The position numbers were made by a program, and so were the translations under genes. The notes under the pieces were generated by a model. It was not told the DNA's origin. It searched no databases and saw nothing but the letters and a program-made list of their open reading frames with translations. This document shows positions 45,280 through 54,857 of a stretch of 64,000 nt of DNA, one piece after another. The stretch's first letter is position 1; each line of letters begins with the position of its first letter. The DNA lies in IMG/VR virus record IMGVR_UViG_3300042691_021691, positions 1-64,000 of that record; one strand, written 5' to 3'. The DNA comes from a virus.

Positions 45280-48200
45280 ATGATAATCGACGACGATATT
45301 AATAAATTTGTTGACGAACAAAGTGGCGGAGGCGGTGGATCTTCGTATGGCGGTGGTACAGTTGGTACCACCGTCGTATATGGTTGTACCGATCCAACGG
45401 CTTTTAATTATTCACCAGGCGCAAATGCGGATGATGGAAATTGTCAATATTATACACAAACGCCAATAGGACTTCCTCCTGCTCCAATTGTAGGCTGTAC
45501 AGATTCCAAAGCATACAATTATAATTCATCGGCTACTCAAGATGATGGAAGTTGTAAATATCCACCGGCTGTAATATTTGGATGTACGGATTCCACGGCA
45601 CAGAATTACAATCCAACCGCAACGCAAGATGACGGATCGTGCATAAGGTTTATAGGACTACCCCCTATAGATTTAACAAAAACTATAGGATGTAAAGATC
45701 CTACGGCATTAAATTACGATCCAAATGCATTTGTATCGGATGATCGATTATGCGAATATCCACAAATTGAACAAATAAGAGCAGGATGTACAGATCCAAG
45801 AGCAAAAAATTATAATCCATCTGCTATTGCAGATGATGGGTCATGCCTTTTTTACCCAGCAGGAGATGATAATCCATCGCACATCTATGGGTGTACAAAT
45901 GCCACGGCTGTAAATTATAATCCCGAGGCGACTCTAGATGATGGTAGTTGTACATTTGCAATTAGAGGATGTACCATATCATCGGCAATAAATTATAATC
46001 CATATGCTAGTATTGATGACGGTACATGTGTATTTGATGAGCAAGTATACGGATGTACCGATCCATCTGCAATTAATTATAATAGATTGGCGACGGTTGA
46101 TAATGGTATATGTAGATATTTAGAACCTGTTGTCGGATGTAAAAATCCAGAAGCATCAAATTATAATCCATCGGCGGCTATTCACGATGGTAATATGTGT
46201 GAATATCCCCCTCCGCCGTTGCCACCACCACAACAGCCTCCTGCATTTGCTGCTGTAAATTTGAATGCAAATATTCAAGTGGTGGACAATCTACCAGTTC
46301 AAGTTACATTTAATGTAGTTGATCCTTCTCCTGCCGGGATAATTACTATTGAAGTGGAACCAATCCAAATTGATGTATCTTCTGTTATACTTGGATTGAT
46401 TAACTCATACATAACCGATGCATATATTACATTTATAGATCCATTACGGTTCTATAAATTATTATTAAATTTTGGCGACGATGCACAAAATGTAATTGCA
46501 AACTATAGATTGAATCCTATAAGTGCAAACGAATTACAATTAAAATTAACAGCGCCAATTCCAGAAGAATATGGTGTTAATTCGAATGTATTCTTATCAA
46601 GAGAAGTAGCAAAAACATTTATAGATGAAATTAAAGTTGCACTAGCCGCACCAAAAGACAAAACGCCATATCTTAGACCATTAAATACTAAAATTAAAGT
46701 TCCTGGTAACTATAAAGAAATCGCACAAGCCACATTACAGACATTACAGCTTGACATAGGGGCAACCGGTAGAATTGAAAATGCAGCTTCATACGAGGAT
46801 AGCATTTTTAGAAAATGGTATTCATATGATTGGAATTCATCGGAATTAAATCAAGATTTTGCCGACTATAATAACTTCGTATTTTATGGTTCTGCGGAAT
46901 TGCGACTGAAGGCGTTCCGAGAAAAACTACGTCAGCTTGAATTGGAACAAAATAAAGTAGTACAAACAGTATACCAAATTACGACAGGATCGGCATATAC
47001 AGGATCAAATTCTCAAATAGCTGGACCTATTTCACTAGGTAGTTCTTATTCGGATGTGACGGTTGTTAGCGGTTCTCTTGCAACGTATAACACATTAGCT
47101 ACTGCTTCATTAGGAGCGGCACTAAATATAGAAAAAATAATTAGATCATTCGATCCATATGAACGGTATTTATTCTATTCTGATGGAACCACCCCATATT
47201 CCGCCAGCGCAGATTATGTAGCTGATGGATACGAATATTCTGCAAATGGTGCATGGCCTAAAAACCAAGCAAATCAATTATATAGTTATACTTCATCTGT
47301 TGCGACTGCGTGGTTCACTACACAATCATTAATAGCACAAAGATTTGATGAGTTCAATCAAAACTCATTGATGTATACCATCCCAAATCATATCTATTAT
47401 GATGATGATTCTCAATCATTTACTACATTTATTTTAACGGTAGGACATTTCTTCGATAATATTAAACCATATATCGATCAAATGACTACGAACGTTTATG
47501 ATAGAGGTTTTAATCCTGATGAGGGAATGTCAATCGATCTCATATGGGAAATCGCAGAAACGTTTGGAGTTAAATTACCAAATCCATACAGTGTATACAC
47601 ATTACAAGAATATATTTTACCGAGCGCAACAAGTTCTACGCAGATTCGTAATGTTTCTGCCGAGACATGGAAGAGATTCTTAAATAGTTTAATTTTCTTA
47701 TTAAAATCTAGAGGAACTAAAACTGCAATTAATTCGTTCTTAAGAATTTTAGGAATACATCCACAGGTAATATCAGTTAAAGAATCGGAAGTTAACACTA
47801 CTTCTTCGTTCTTTATTACAGAAGAGTTTAGCAATGGATTAGAATTTGATGGTGCAATTTCTTCTTATATAAAATTGCCAATGTCATCTTCATTACGAGA
47901 TGCAAAGACCATTCAAATAAGATATGCAACTAATATAGAGCAAAACGCAACGCTAGGAAATGCAGATACTAAATTTGCATTGAACATAAAAACATATCCG
48001 TCTGATAGTAGATACGGTAGACTTGAATTAATTAGCTCAAGTAATGTTATAGTATCTAGCAGTTATATGAAGATGTTCGATAATGAATTTATAGATGTTA
48101 TGCTGCGAAGATATCCGTCATATGTAGATATGACTGTTATAAAAAACGATGGTGAAGAAGTAATATATTCGTCATCCAACGTATCTTCTACAGGAAACAT

Positions 48201-51200
48201 TATTAATCTATGGACTTCTTCGCGAGATTTTTATGTAGGTGGATCGGGATCATTAAAACTGGCATCTAATTTTGATGGTATAATTGATGAAGTTAGAGTT
48301 TGGGGAGAATTAATAGAAGACGATACGTTCATACAACAAACGTTCGATCCAGGATCATACACGGGTAATACATATACATCCTCAATAAACGACTTATTCG
48401 TCCAGTTATCATTTAATAGAGAATATGATCTATCAACTAGATTCTTAGGAAACGAATCGCCATATTTTAACTTAAATGGTGTAAGTGATCCGTTAGATGT
48501 AATTGCTAGAACTAACATTGAACTAATTAATGCCGAAGGATTTACATCAACTTCTGCATATACCAGATTTAATAGAAAGGTAAGATTAAATATTCCAACA
48601 TTTGGAGGATCGTCATACACTACTTCTAAAGTAAAAGTGGCAGATGCTCCTGTATTTTCTCCCAGAGATTTGGATGCAAATAATGTTCCTGTTTTAAAGC
48701 GTAAGTCTAGTATCGTATCATTAAAAGATAAAGAATTGCGTCAAAGTACAAACATCGTAAGCATAACGATATCTCCTGCGGATTTCCAAAATCAAAATAT
48801 AGCTCGTGCGTTTGGTGGATTTAATGTAAATAATTTAATTGGAGATCCTGCAGAGATAGCTGCACCAGAATATAAAAAGTTAAAAGAACTGCAAAACATA
48901 TACAGTAAATATTTTTATAGCAAAGTTGATACAAATAGATTGATACGTATTTTTGAAACTGTATTAGATGGAATGACAGATTTTATTGATTTCTTAGTTC
49001 CGTTAAAATCAAAACTCCAAACAGGCATATTGATTGAGCCTAATATGCTTGAGAGAGTTAAGGTTTCAAATTATAAGAGAATTTCTGTAGATGGATCTCA
49101 AACTAGAAATTCTATAAATTCTGCTAATACTGCAAGTCTTTTCGTTGCAACGGATCACATCTATTCGTTAGAAAAAACTATAAATACATTAGAAACATCA
49201 TTCAATCCTGTATTAACATTTAATGAAAGTTCATCATACCAAGATTATTATATTAATTTAACCGGATCCGCAGTAACTCCTGCGTTCTTTGATGAGAAAT
49301 CAGTAACATCTAATTCTGTAGCTGACCGTTCATACTTGGTAAATACTTCAAGTATTAATGTCAAAGATACCACGGATATAACGTCATCAATGTATTCAGA
49401 TGGTAGAGATTTTATACTATTTGAAACTGGTGCGATATTTGATAATAGTATGTCGATGCCAGGAATAACATTTGATTATAATTCACCATCGGAATTTGCT
49501 ATAGAAGATGGCGGGGTATTCTTGCGAGATTTATTCACGACGGGATCGGTTATTAATACAAGCGATATAGTCAACACGCGAGTAGACTATGGAACCACAG
49601 CAAAGTCAGGATCTACAGATGTAACGCACCAAGTATTAGATTTAGTAAAGGATGGAGTTACATTAGATCAAAAGCTTTCATACATAATTGGTGGAAAGGA
49701 TTATTATGGTAACTATAATTCTGTAGGAGAACGTACCGAAAGTGAATCGATAGAAACTATTGGTATGCATAACCTAAGAAATATAGAAATTGCATCCGGA
49801 TCAATTCCTGGATCACACACTCCATACATAAGAAATTATATACAAAGAGAAAATATAATAGATATGAATACTAATAATATTCATAAATGGGGTATTGGAT
49901 TTGACGGGAATAGAATAAAATATGTTACAGATGGAACCGGGCAAGTATATCCATTTGCTATGGGTATTGCATTAGGAAATGATGCATCAGGAAATCCATT
50001 GGATAGAACAAATATAAAATATCTATATGAAATAGGACCTATTAGTGATTTTACTGACTTAGGAGTTACTACATATTTTTATAAGAGCGATGGATTATAT
50101 ACATTCCCAACAAGAATATATTCGATAATCGGCAGAAATACTTATAATTTCTTACCGGGCGCATATACAGATACTCGTATATTGAGTGGGTCATTTGCTG
50201 AATGGACATATGGAACTGCATATTCAGAAAATGATGTAGTGGTGCAAAATATTTCTTCCGTAACTGATATATCCGATCCAAATGTTTCTACATTAAAAAC
50301 TCTAAATACTAAAGTAATTAATCAAATAGAAACTGTTAGATTAGCCAAACAAGAACTCGCAGGTGCCAGCGACGAAAATAGATCTACTCTGACCAATGCA
50401 CTTAGAGATGCGGAACGAATACTAGACGTATATACCGAAGATTATAACAAGTTTAGAGATGATTTACGAGCGGCAGCTGCCGGAAATAAATATTTCTTTA
50501 GATTTAAGAGAAAGACATCGATTTCTCCATACTACTCATATATTCCTCCATTCATAGATAGACAGAATTGGGAGTTATTGGTATACACGCCTAATCTACA
50601 ACAAATTGCCAAGCGAGTGTTGCTAGATACAAATCAACTGGATATTTATAGTAGAGCATTTTCCGGACTGACAGTTACAGATCCATCTAAAACTGGAGAT
50701 ATCATCGGAAGAAATGAATTTATTCTGAGAGATGATATAGTATTTGGTCCAAATCAAACCCTTCAAGGTGTGTTTAATTTGGCAAAGGTAGCTGAGTTAT
50801 TAGCATTGAAGATGGAATCTTCGACAAATTATAGAATCAGATTATACAGAACAGCTACACAACGTGCAGATGACGCATCCAGAGCGTTTGGAGCAGAACC
50901 CACAGGAGATCATGGAGTATTATTCGACGGTATAGTAGAAAATACGAGTTATAATATTTTAAGTCCATCTGTTAGACTGGTAAATGGAGATGCTCCTGAA
51001 GAATCTGCTATATATTATAGTATAACTAACTTAGATGCCACACCAAAAGTATTTAAAATTAAGCTATATTTATATGTTTATGAGGGAGAAAAGCGAGTTC
51101 CTCTTGGGTATTTGCCTAGACATTATAAATTTACCAGAGATAACGCAACGGCAACTAAGAGAAGAAATTATATAGGATGTTTGCAGACTAAACAAACTAC

Positions 51201-51321
51201 AACTGACGGATTGGAGCCAATTGAAGTCAGTATTAGTTCAGGAACGGATATTACGGTATCTAACACCAGCCCAAATGATTCTATAGTATTAGGCGGTGGT
51301 GGAACATTAAATGTCACGTAA
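45280..51321 (+). CDS. Giant baseplate/tail protein (2013 residues) with nine NYNP repeats and LamG-like domain
   Basis: It starts with a Gly-rich segment and nine more GCTDPxAxNYNPxA units (residues 30-310), then a Pro-rich linker. About 850-1010 resembles a concanavalin/LamG sandwich (GLEFDGAISSYIKLPMSSSL ... DGIIDEVRVWGE). The rest is large beta/alpha tail-type sequence. It is in the same frame as the preceding gene, with only three stop codons and no Shine-Dalgarno sequence between them. Probably a peripheral baseplate or receptor-contact protein. Confidence 0.85.
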   Translation: MIIDDDINKFVDEQSGGGGGSSYGGGTVGTTVVYGCTDPTAFNYSPGANADDGNCQYYTQTPIGLPPAPIVGCTDSKAYNYNSSATQDDGSCKYPPAVIFGCTDSTAQNYNPTATQDDGSCIRFIGLPPIDLTKTIGCKDPTALNYDPNAFVSDDRLCEYPQIEQIRAGCTDPRAKNYNPSAIADDGSCLFYPAGDDNPSHIYGCTNATAVNYNPEATLDDGSCTFAIRGCTISSAINYNPYASIDDGTCVFDEQVYGCTDPSAINYNRLATVDNGICRYLEPVVGCKNPEASNYNPSAAIHDGNMCEYPPPPLPPPQQPPAFAAVNLNANIQVVDNLPVQVTFNVVDPSPAGIITIEVEPIQIDVSSVILGLINSYITDAYITFIDPLRFYKLLLNFGDDAQNVIANYRLNPISANELQLKLTAPIPEEYGVNSNVFLSREVAKTFIDEIKVALAAPKDKTPYLRPLNTKIKVPGNYKEIAQATLQTLQLDIGATGRIENAASYEDSIFRKWYSYDWNSSELNQDFADYNNFVFYGSAELRLKAFREKLRQLELEQNKVVQTVYQITTGSAYTGSNSQIAGPISLGSSYSDVTVVSGSLATYNTLATASLGAALNIEKIIRSFDPYERYLFYSDGTTPYSASADYVADGYEYSANGAWPKNQANQLYSYTSSVATAWFTTQSLIAQRFDEFNQNSLMYTIPNHIYYDDDSQSFTTFILTVGHFFDNIKPYIDQMTTNVYDRGFNPDEGMSIDLIWEIAETFGVKLPNPYSVYTLQEYILPSATSSTQIRNVSAETWKRFLNSLIFLLKSRGTKTAINSFLRILGIHPQVISVKESEVNTTSSFFITEEFSNGLEFDGAISSYIKLPMSSSLRDAKTIQIRYATNIEQNATLGNADTKFALNIKTYPSDSRYGRLELISSSNVIVSSSYMKMFDNEFIDVMLRRYPSYVDMTVIKNDGEEVIYSSSNVSSTGNIINLWTSSRDFYVGGSGSLKLASNFDGIIDEVRVWGELIEDDTFIQQTFDPGSYTGNTYTSSINDLFVQLSFNREYDLSTRFLGNESPYFNLNGVSDPLDVIARTNIELINAEGFTSTSAYTRFNRKVRLNIPTFGGSSYTTSKVKVADAPVFSPRDLDANNVPVLKRKSSIVSLKDKELRQSTNIVSITISPADFQNQNIARAFGGFNVNNLIGDPAEIAAPEYKKLKELQNIYSKYFYSKVDTNRLIRIFETVLDGMTDFIDFLVPLKSKLQTGILIEPNMLERVKVSNYKRISVDGSQTRNSINSANTASLFVATDHIYSLEKTINTLETSFNPVLTFNESSSYQDYYINLTGSAVTPAFFDEKSVTSNSVADRSYLVNTSSINVKDTTDITSSMYSDGRDFILFETGAIFDNSMSMPGITFDYNSPSEFAIEDGGVFLRDLFTTGSVINTSDIVNTRVDYGTTAKSGSTDVTHQVLDLVKDGVTLDQKLSYIIGGKDYYGNYNSVGERTESESIETIGMHNLRNIEIASGSIPGSHTPYIRNYIQRENIIDMNTNNIHKWGIGFDGNRIKYVTDGTGQVYPFAMGIALGNDASGNPLDRTNIKYLYEIGPISDFTDLGVTTYFYKSDGLYTFPTRIYSIIGRNTYNFLPGAYTDTRILSGSFAEWTYGTAYSENDVVVQNISSVTDISDPNVSTLKTLNTKVINQIETVRLAKQELAGASDENRSTLTNALRDAERILDVYTEDYNKFRDDLRAAAAGNKYFFRFKRKTSISPYYSYIPPFIDRQNWELLVYTPNLQQIAKRVLLDTNQLDIYSRAFSGLTVTDPSKTGDIIGRNEFILRDDIVFGPNQTLQGVFNLAKVAELLALKMESSTNYRIRLYRTATQRADDASRAFGAEPTGDHGVLFDGIVENTSYNILSPSVRLVNGDAPEESAIYYSITNLDATPKVFKIKLYLYVYEGEKRVPLGYLPRHYKFTRDNATATKRRNYIGCLQTKQTTTDGLEPIEVSISSGTDITVSNTSPNDSIVLGGGGTLNVT

Positions 51322-51345
51322 AATCAAAGAAAAACAATATTGTAT

Positions 51346-51355
51346 TATATTTATA
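51346..51355 (+). promoter_or_regulatory. TATATTTATA box (putative late promoter)
   Basis: Lies 25 nt before the ATG at 51380, preceded by TATTG and no TTGACA. Spacing to the gene matches that at 35485 and 62348. Confidence 0.6.
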
Positions 51356-51379
51356 GACATACATTTAGGAGCATAAATT

Positions 51380-52021
51380 ATGGGATATCTTGACAAATCG
51401 GCAATCACAGTAGATGCGGTTCTTACCAAAAAAGGTAGAGAATTATTGGCGAAGGGCAGACAGGGATTCAAAATCTCTCAGTTTGCAGTAGCAGATGATG
51501 AAGTAGATTATACGTTATACGACACGGCGCATCCGTTGGGAACCGCATATTACGGATCCATTATTGAAGGTATGCCATTATTGGAAGCAACTTCAGATGA
51601 AACGCAAGCATTGCGGTTTAAACTAGTAACACTTCCACGCGGAACCAAGGAAGTTCCGATCATTTCTCTTGGCTATTCTTCAATAACATTGACATATGGC
51701 GTCTCGGCGGCGGTTACAATTGTACCGTCTACGTCACAAGGATTCAATGGTCCTGGATTTGGATATACGGCAGTGTTGTATGACAGTTCGGCTGGAATTC
51801 TATCTGGCACTGGATTAACCACATCACCAACTACTCCGGTATTTATTGGAGAAGGTGTAACTAATAATGCAACCGTTGTGCGTGGTATTCAATTTACATT
51901 AGCGCCACGAGATGTGTCGGCACAAACCGAAACGCAATTAACAATTATTGGAAACCAAACCGGTGCTTCGGTTACTATTCCAATTACTATAAAACCACAA
52001 CCAGTAGCAACTCAAGGCTAA
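51380..52021 (+). CDS. Structural protein of the MGYLDKSAITVDAVLTKKGRELLAKG type
   Basis: A 213-residue protein. The N-terminal MGYLDKSAITVDAVLTKKGR segment is shared by proteins I associate with large aquatic myoviruses, usually called tail or virion proteins. The middle has Ig-like beta strands (SAAVTIVPSTSQGF; TETQLTIIGNQTGASVTIPITIK). TTAGGAG precedes the ATG, behind a late-type box, which suggests abundant synthesis. Confidence 0.7.
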   Translation: MGYLDKSAITVDAVLTKKGRELLAKGRQGFKISQFAVADDEVDYTLYDTAHPLGTAYYGSIIEGMPLLEATSDETQALRFKLVTLPRGTKEVPIISLGYSSITLTYGVSAAVTIVPSTSQGFNGPGFGYTAVLYDSSAGILSGTGLTTSPTTPVFIGEGVTNNATVVRGIQFTLAPRDVSAQTETQLTIIGNQTGASVTIPITIKPQPVATQG

Positions 52022-52039
52022 TTCAGAGGATAATAACAT

Positions 52040-53191
52040 ATGTCAATTTATAAGCAATTCGAAGATGATGATATAGTAGAAGCCAACGCGACAGTTATTA
52101 CCACTGGTATTTGGACAGGTGATACGGGTTCGCTTTCCGGTGACATCTATACATCAAGTGTTCAGGTAGGCAGAAGTGGTGAATATTATTATGATTGTTA
52201 TCAAGCAAGCCCTCTTGCATCTAGTTCTGTCGCAGAAGTACAATTTGCGGTAACGTATGGACACGTCAGTGGTGGTGGTGCTCCTACACTATTGGATAAT
52301 GATCTAGCAACTTTATCCACAAAGGCGATTTATAAGCAATATAAGAATTTATTGTTGGATACATCGGATGACTTATTTACCTTCTTGAATCACAATGCAC
52401 AACATATCTATGTAATTAATTTCCAACGTGCACGTTTGAGAGAAAAATTAGATCCAGGCAATTGGGCGTTAACATTATCAGGATCTAACGGATTATTTAC
52501 ATTTATTGACGATAGCGGACAGACGCTTGGTGATTTGGCTGCAAATAGTAAAGCAGGTAGAGTATTCAATGTAGTACAAGGATCATTAACGGGTCCATCT
52601 GGTAGCACAATCACTGCAATATCCGCCAGTGGACATGACGAGTTAAGCGGACAAGTTGGATTTGGATTGGTATATCCTGACCTAGGATTGATTATCTTGA
52701 ACCCAGATGCAATTTCACCGGTAGTAGGTTTTAATCCGTTCAAAGGAACAAATACAGGATCATATAGTTCATCTATACAAAACTTTAAATATACTGGATC
52801 ATACGTTCCGTTTGCACCGTTTACTGCATCGTTGGTTGCCGCATCTGGAAGTGTACATCAATATAATCACGAAGCATTAGTGCGTTCTATGCAAATTGCA
52901 ATGAGAGCAGGATATGATTTCCAAGCACGTTCGTCGGAAACTATTGCATCTACTCATTATTTCGTGAGATTGCGTAACAAAGAATTTAATTATTCAAACA
53001 ATCCAACATTCTATAATGCAAGCAATGGATCAATCATTTTAACGGATTTCTATAAGGATCCTAAAGTGTTTGTCACATCAATTGGATTATATAATACACA
53101 AAATGAATTGTTGGCAGTAGCTAAATTAAGTAGACCATTAGAAAAGAGCTTTGACAAAGAAGCACTCATTCGAGTAAGACTCGACTTCTAA
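52040..53191 (+). CDS. Virion protein, paralogue of the next gene
   Basis: A 383-residue beta-rich protein. Its C-terminus VTSIGLYNTQNELLAVAKLS is repeated almost exactly in the following protein (ITSIGLYNDEFQLLAVAKLS), so the two share a C-terminal module. GAGG lies upstream of the ATG. Probably a tail or capsid accessory protein. Confidence 0.7.
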   Translation: MSIYKQFEDDDIVEANATVITTGIWTGDTGSLSGDIYTSSVQVGRSGEYYYDCYQASPLASSSVAEVQFAVTYGHVSGGGAPTLLDNDLATLSTKAIYKQYKNLLLDTSDDLFTFLNHNAQHIYVINFQRARLREKLDPGNWALTLSGSNGLFTFIDDSGQTLGDLAANSKAGRVFNVVQGSLTGPSGSTITAISASGHDELSGQVGFGLVYPDLGLIILNPDAISPVVGFNPFKGTNTGSYSSSIQNFKYTGSYVPFAPFTASLVAASGSVHQYNHEALVRSMQIAMRAGYDFQARSSETIASTHYFVRLRNKEFNYSNNPTFYNASNGSIILTDFYKDPKVFVTSIGLYNTQNELLAVAKLSRPLEKSFDKEALIRVRLDF

Positions 53192-53206
53192 TACTAGGGG
53201 GTTACT

Positions 53207-54082
53207 GTGAGTACACACAAAGCAATAGGTAACAATGATTACAAAATTGAAACCTATGTTGCATATGCTTCACAAAGCTTTGTTATAACGTCTGGGTCCG
53301 ATGAAAATCCATCGGACCTAACGTTTAATGTAGCAACCGAACCTCCATATAATTGGCTAATTACGGGCAATCAAGGGACATTAAATATAGAATCACAGTT
53401 GTATTCAAATACGTTGTATAAATCCATATCACATCTATTTTATACCCAGGGAAACCAGGTGTTTTATAGTGGATCGGTGTCAGACGTTACGCAATACACC
53501 CCAACAGGTTCATTTTATGTATTAAGTGCAGCTTCTACCGTAGTGGGAGATGAAATTAAACCCTCCTCGGTATTAATTAAGTTGAATAATTCTGCGTCTT
53601 ATATAAGTGATACACCAACATCAACCCCACAATTAGGATTGCTAAAGGTTAGTGGATCGTCAAATGTTGTGGGGAATGTGTTCTATAAGCATGGAATATT
53701 TGTTTTAAAGGAAAATAGCTTACCAAATACAGTAAATTCGAACGGAATTAAACTGGAAGAAGATGATACGCTGACTGTAGAATTTCAATCAACTGGAACT
53801 ATTTATAAGCATAGGGTATCATGTGAAATTGAACCAAATGAATTTAATTTGGCATGGTTTAATCCAACAATTAGTGCATCATATGCAGCTTCGGGTTCTG
53901 TAGATGGTCAAGGTGAAAAAATATATAGTTTAATGGCTAGTGGTAGTTTAACCCCATACATAACATCTATAGGGTTATACAATGATGAATTTCAACTGCT
54001 GGCGGTTGCTAAATTATCTTCGCCTATTAAGCGGTCATTCTATACAAGACAAACATTTATAGTTCAGTTTGATACAAATTAA
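53207..54082 (+). CDS. Virion protein (GTG start), paralogue of the previous gene
   Basis: A 291-residue beta-rich protein with the SIGLYNDEFQLLAVAKLSSPIKRSF module at the end. The GTG start is supported by AGGGGGTT 5-6 nt upstream. The N-terminal parts of the two paralogues differ. Confidence 0.7.
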   Translation: MSTHKAIGNNDYKIETYVAYASQSFVITSGSDENPSDLTFNVATEPPYNWLITGNQGTLNIESQLYSNTLYKSISHLFYTQGNQVFYSGSVSDVTQYTPTGSFYVLSAASTVVGDEIKPSSVLIKLNNSASYISDTPTSTPQLGLLKVSGSSNVVGNVFYKHGIFVLKENSLPNTVNSNGIKLEEDDTLTVEFQSTGTIYKHRVSCEIEPNEFNLAWFNPTISASYAASGSVDGQGEKIYSLMASGSLTPYITSIGLYNDEFQLLAVAKLSSPIKRSFYTRQTFIVQFDTN

Positions 54083-54093
54083 CGGAGATTTTT

Positions 54094-54447
54094 ATGGGCC
54101 TAAAAGAAATATACGAAGCATCAACAAATTCTGTTGTTAAGGATGCACGAGACAAAGCCGCCACCCCAGCAGCCGATGCTGATGGTGTAAACTTTTATGA
54201 CAAAGATAGCACTTATCAAGACAACTTTAAGAAACGTGATTATTTAAATAAAGTTGTTACACAGGCAACAACAGATGATGCAACGAATGGAAAGTTTAAA
54301 TCAAAAGCTTTATTATTCTATGCAGATTTAGTTGGCGCAGCAGAAGAAGGCACTCAATTGTATAATCAACGCGACAGCAACACCTATTATACAGAAATAA
54401 ATAAAGCCACACGCGGAGTCACTCAGACATATACTCCAGCTACATAA
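54094..54447 (+). CDS. Hypothetical protein
   Basis: A 117-residue polar protein (MGLKEIYEASTNSVVKDARDKA...) with many Asp, Thr and Lys. CGGAG precedes the ATG. It is probably the last gene of the late unit beginning at 51380. No family recognised. Confidence 0.65.
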   Translation: MGLKEIYEASTNSVVKDARDKAATPAADADGVNFYDKDSTYQDNFKKRDYLNKVVTQATTDDATNGKFKSKALLFYADLVGAAEEGTQLYNQRDSNTYYTEINKATRGVTQTYTPAT

Positions 54448-54464
54448 TAATTTATAGAGGTTAT

Positions 54465-54827
54465 ATGAAACCACGTAGTGCAAAAAATAAAGGAAAACGG
54501 TTACAGAATGCAATACGAGATTTAATTTTAGAGCACTTTCCGCAGCTAGAACCAGACGATGTGGTCTCCACATTAATGGGAGATAGTGGAACAGATATTA
54601 AACTGTCTCCTCTAGCACGGAAAGTGTTTCCGTATTCAGCAGAATGTAAAAACCAAGAAAAGTTAAATATATGGTCAGCTTTAGAACAAGCCGAGAATAA
54701 TACAAAGGATAATACAGATCCCGTTGTGTTTTTTAAACGAAACAATACTAAAGTGTATGCAATTATAACGGCAGAACAGTTCTTTAAGCTGGTATCGCCA
54801 CCAAAAGATAATACAGACGAGACTTGA
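54465..54827 (+). CDS. Small PD-(D/E)xK nuclease (Holliday-junction-resolvase-like)
   Basis: A 120-residue protein with DSGTDIKLSPLARKVFPYSAECKNQEKLNIWSALEQA (about 43-79): Asp, then E-C-K, the D-x(n)-ExK catalytic core, followed by a Gln/Glu-bearing helix, as in archaeal-type resolvases and related phage nucleases. It sits next to primase and recombination genes. The assignment is by motif. Confidence 0.7.
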   Translation: MKPRSAKNKGKRLQNAIRDLILEHFPQLEPDDVVSTLMGDSGTDIKLSPLARKVFPYSAECKNQEKLNIWSALEQAENNTKDNTDPVVFFKRNNTKVYAIITAEQFFKLVSPPKDNTDET

Positions 54828-54852
54828 CATACATTTACCTAATGATTACATT
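54824..54852 (+). promoter_or_regulatory. Promoter TTGACA-N17-TACATT at the primase gene
   Basis: The -10 box ends 5 nt before the primase ATG, so transcripts from here would begin at or next to the start codon and be leaderless. Confidence 0.65.
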
Positions 54853-54857
54853 TAGGT

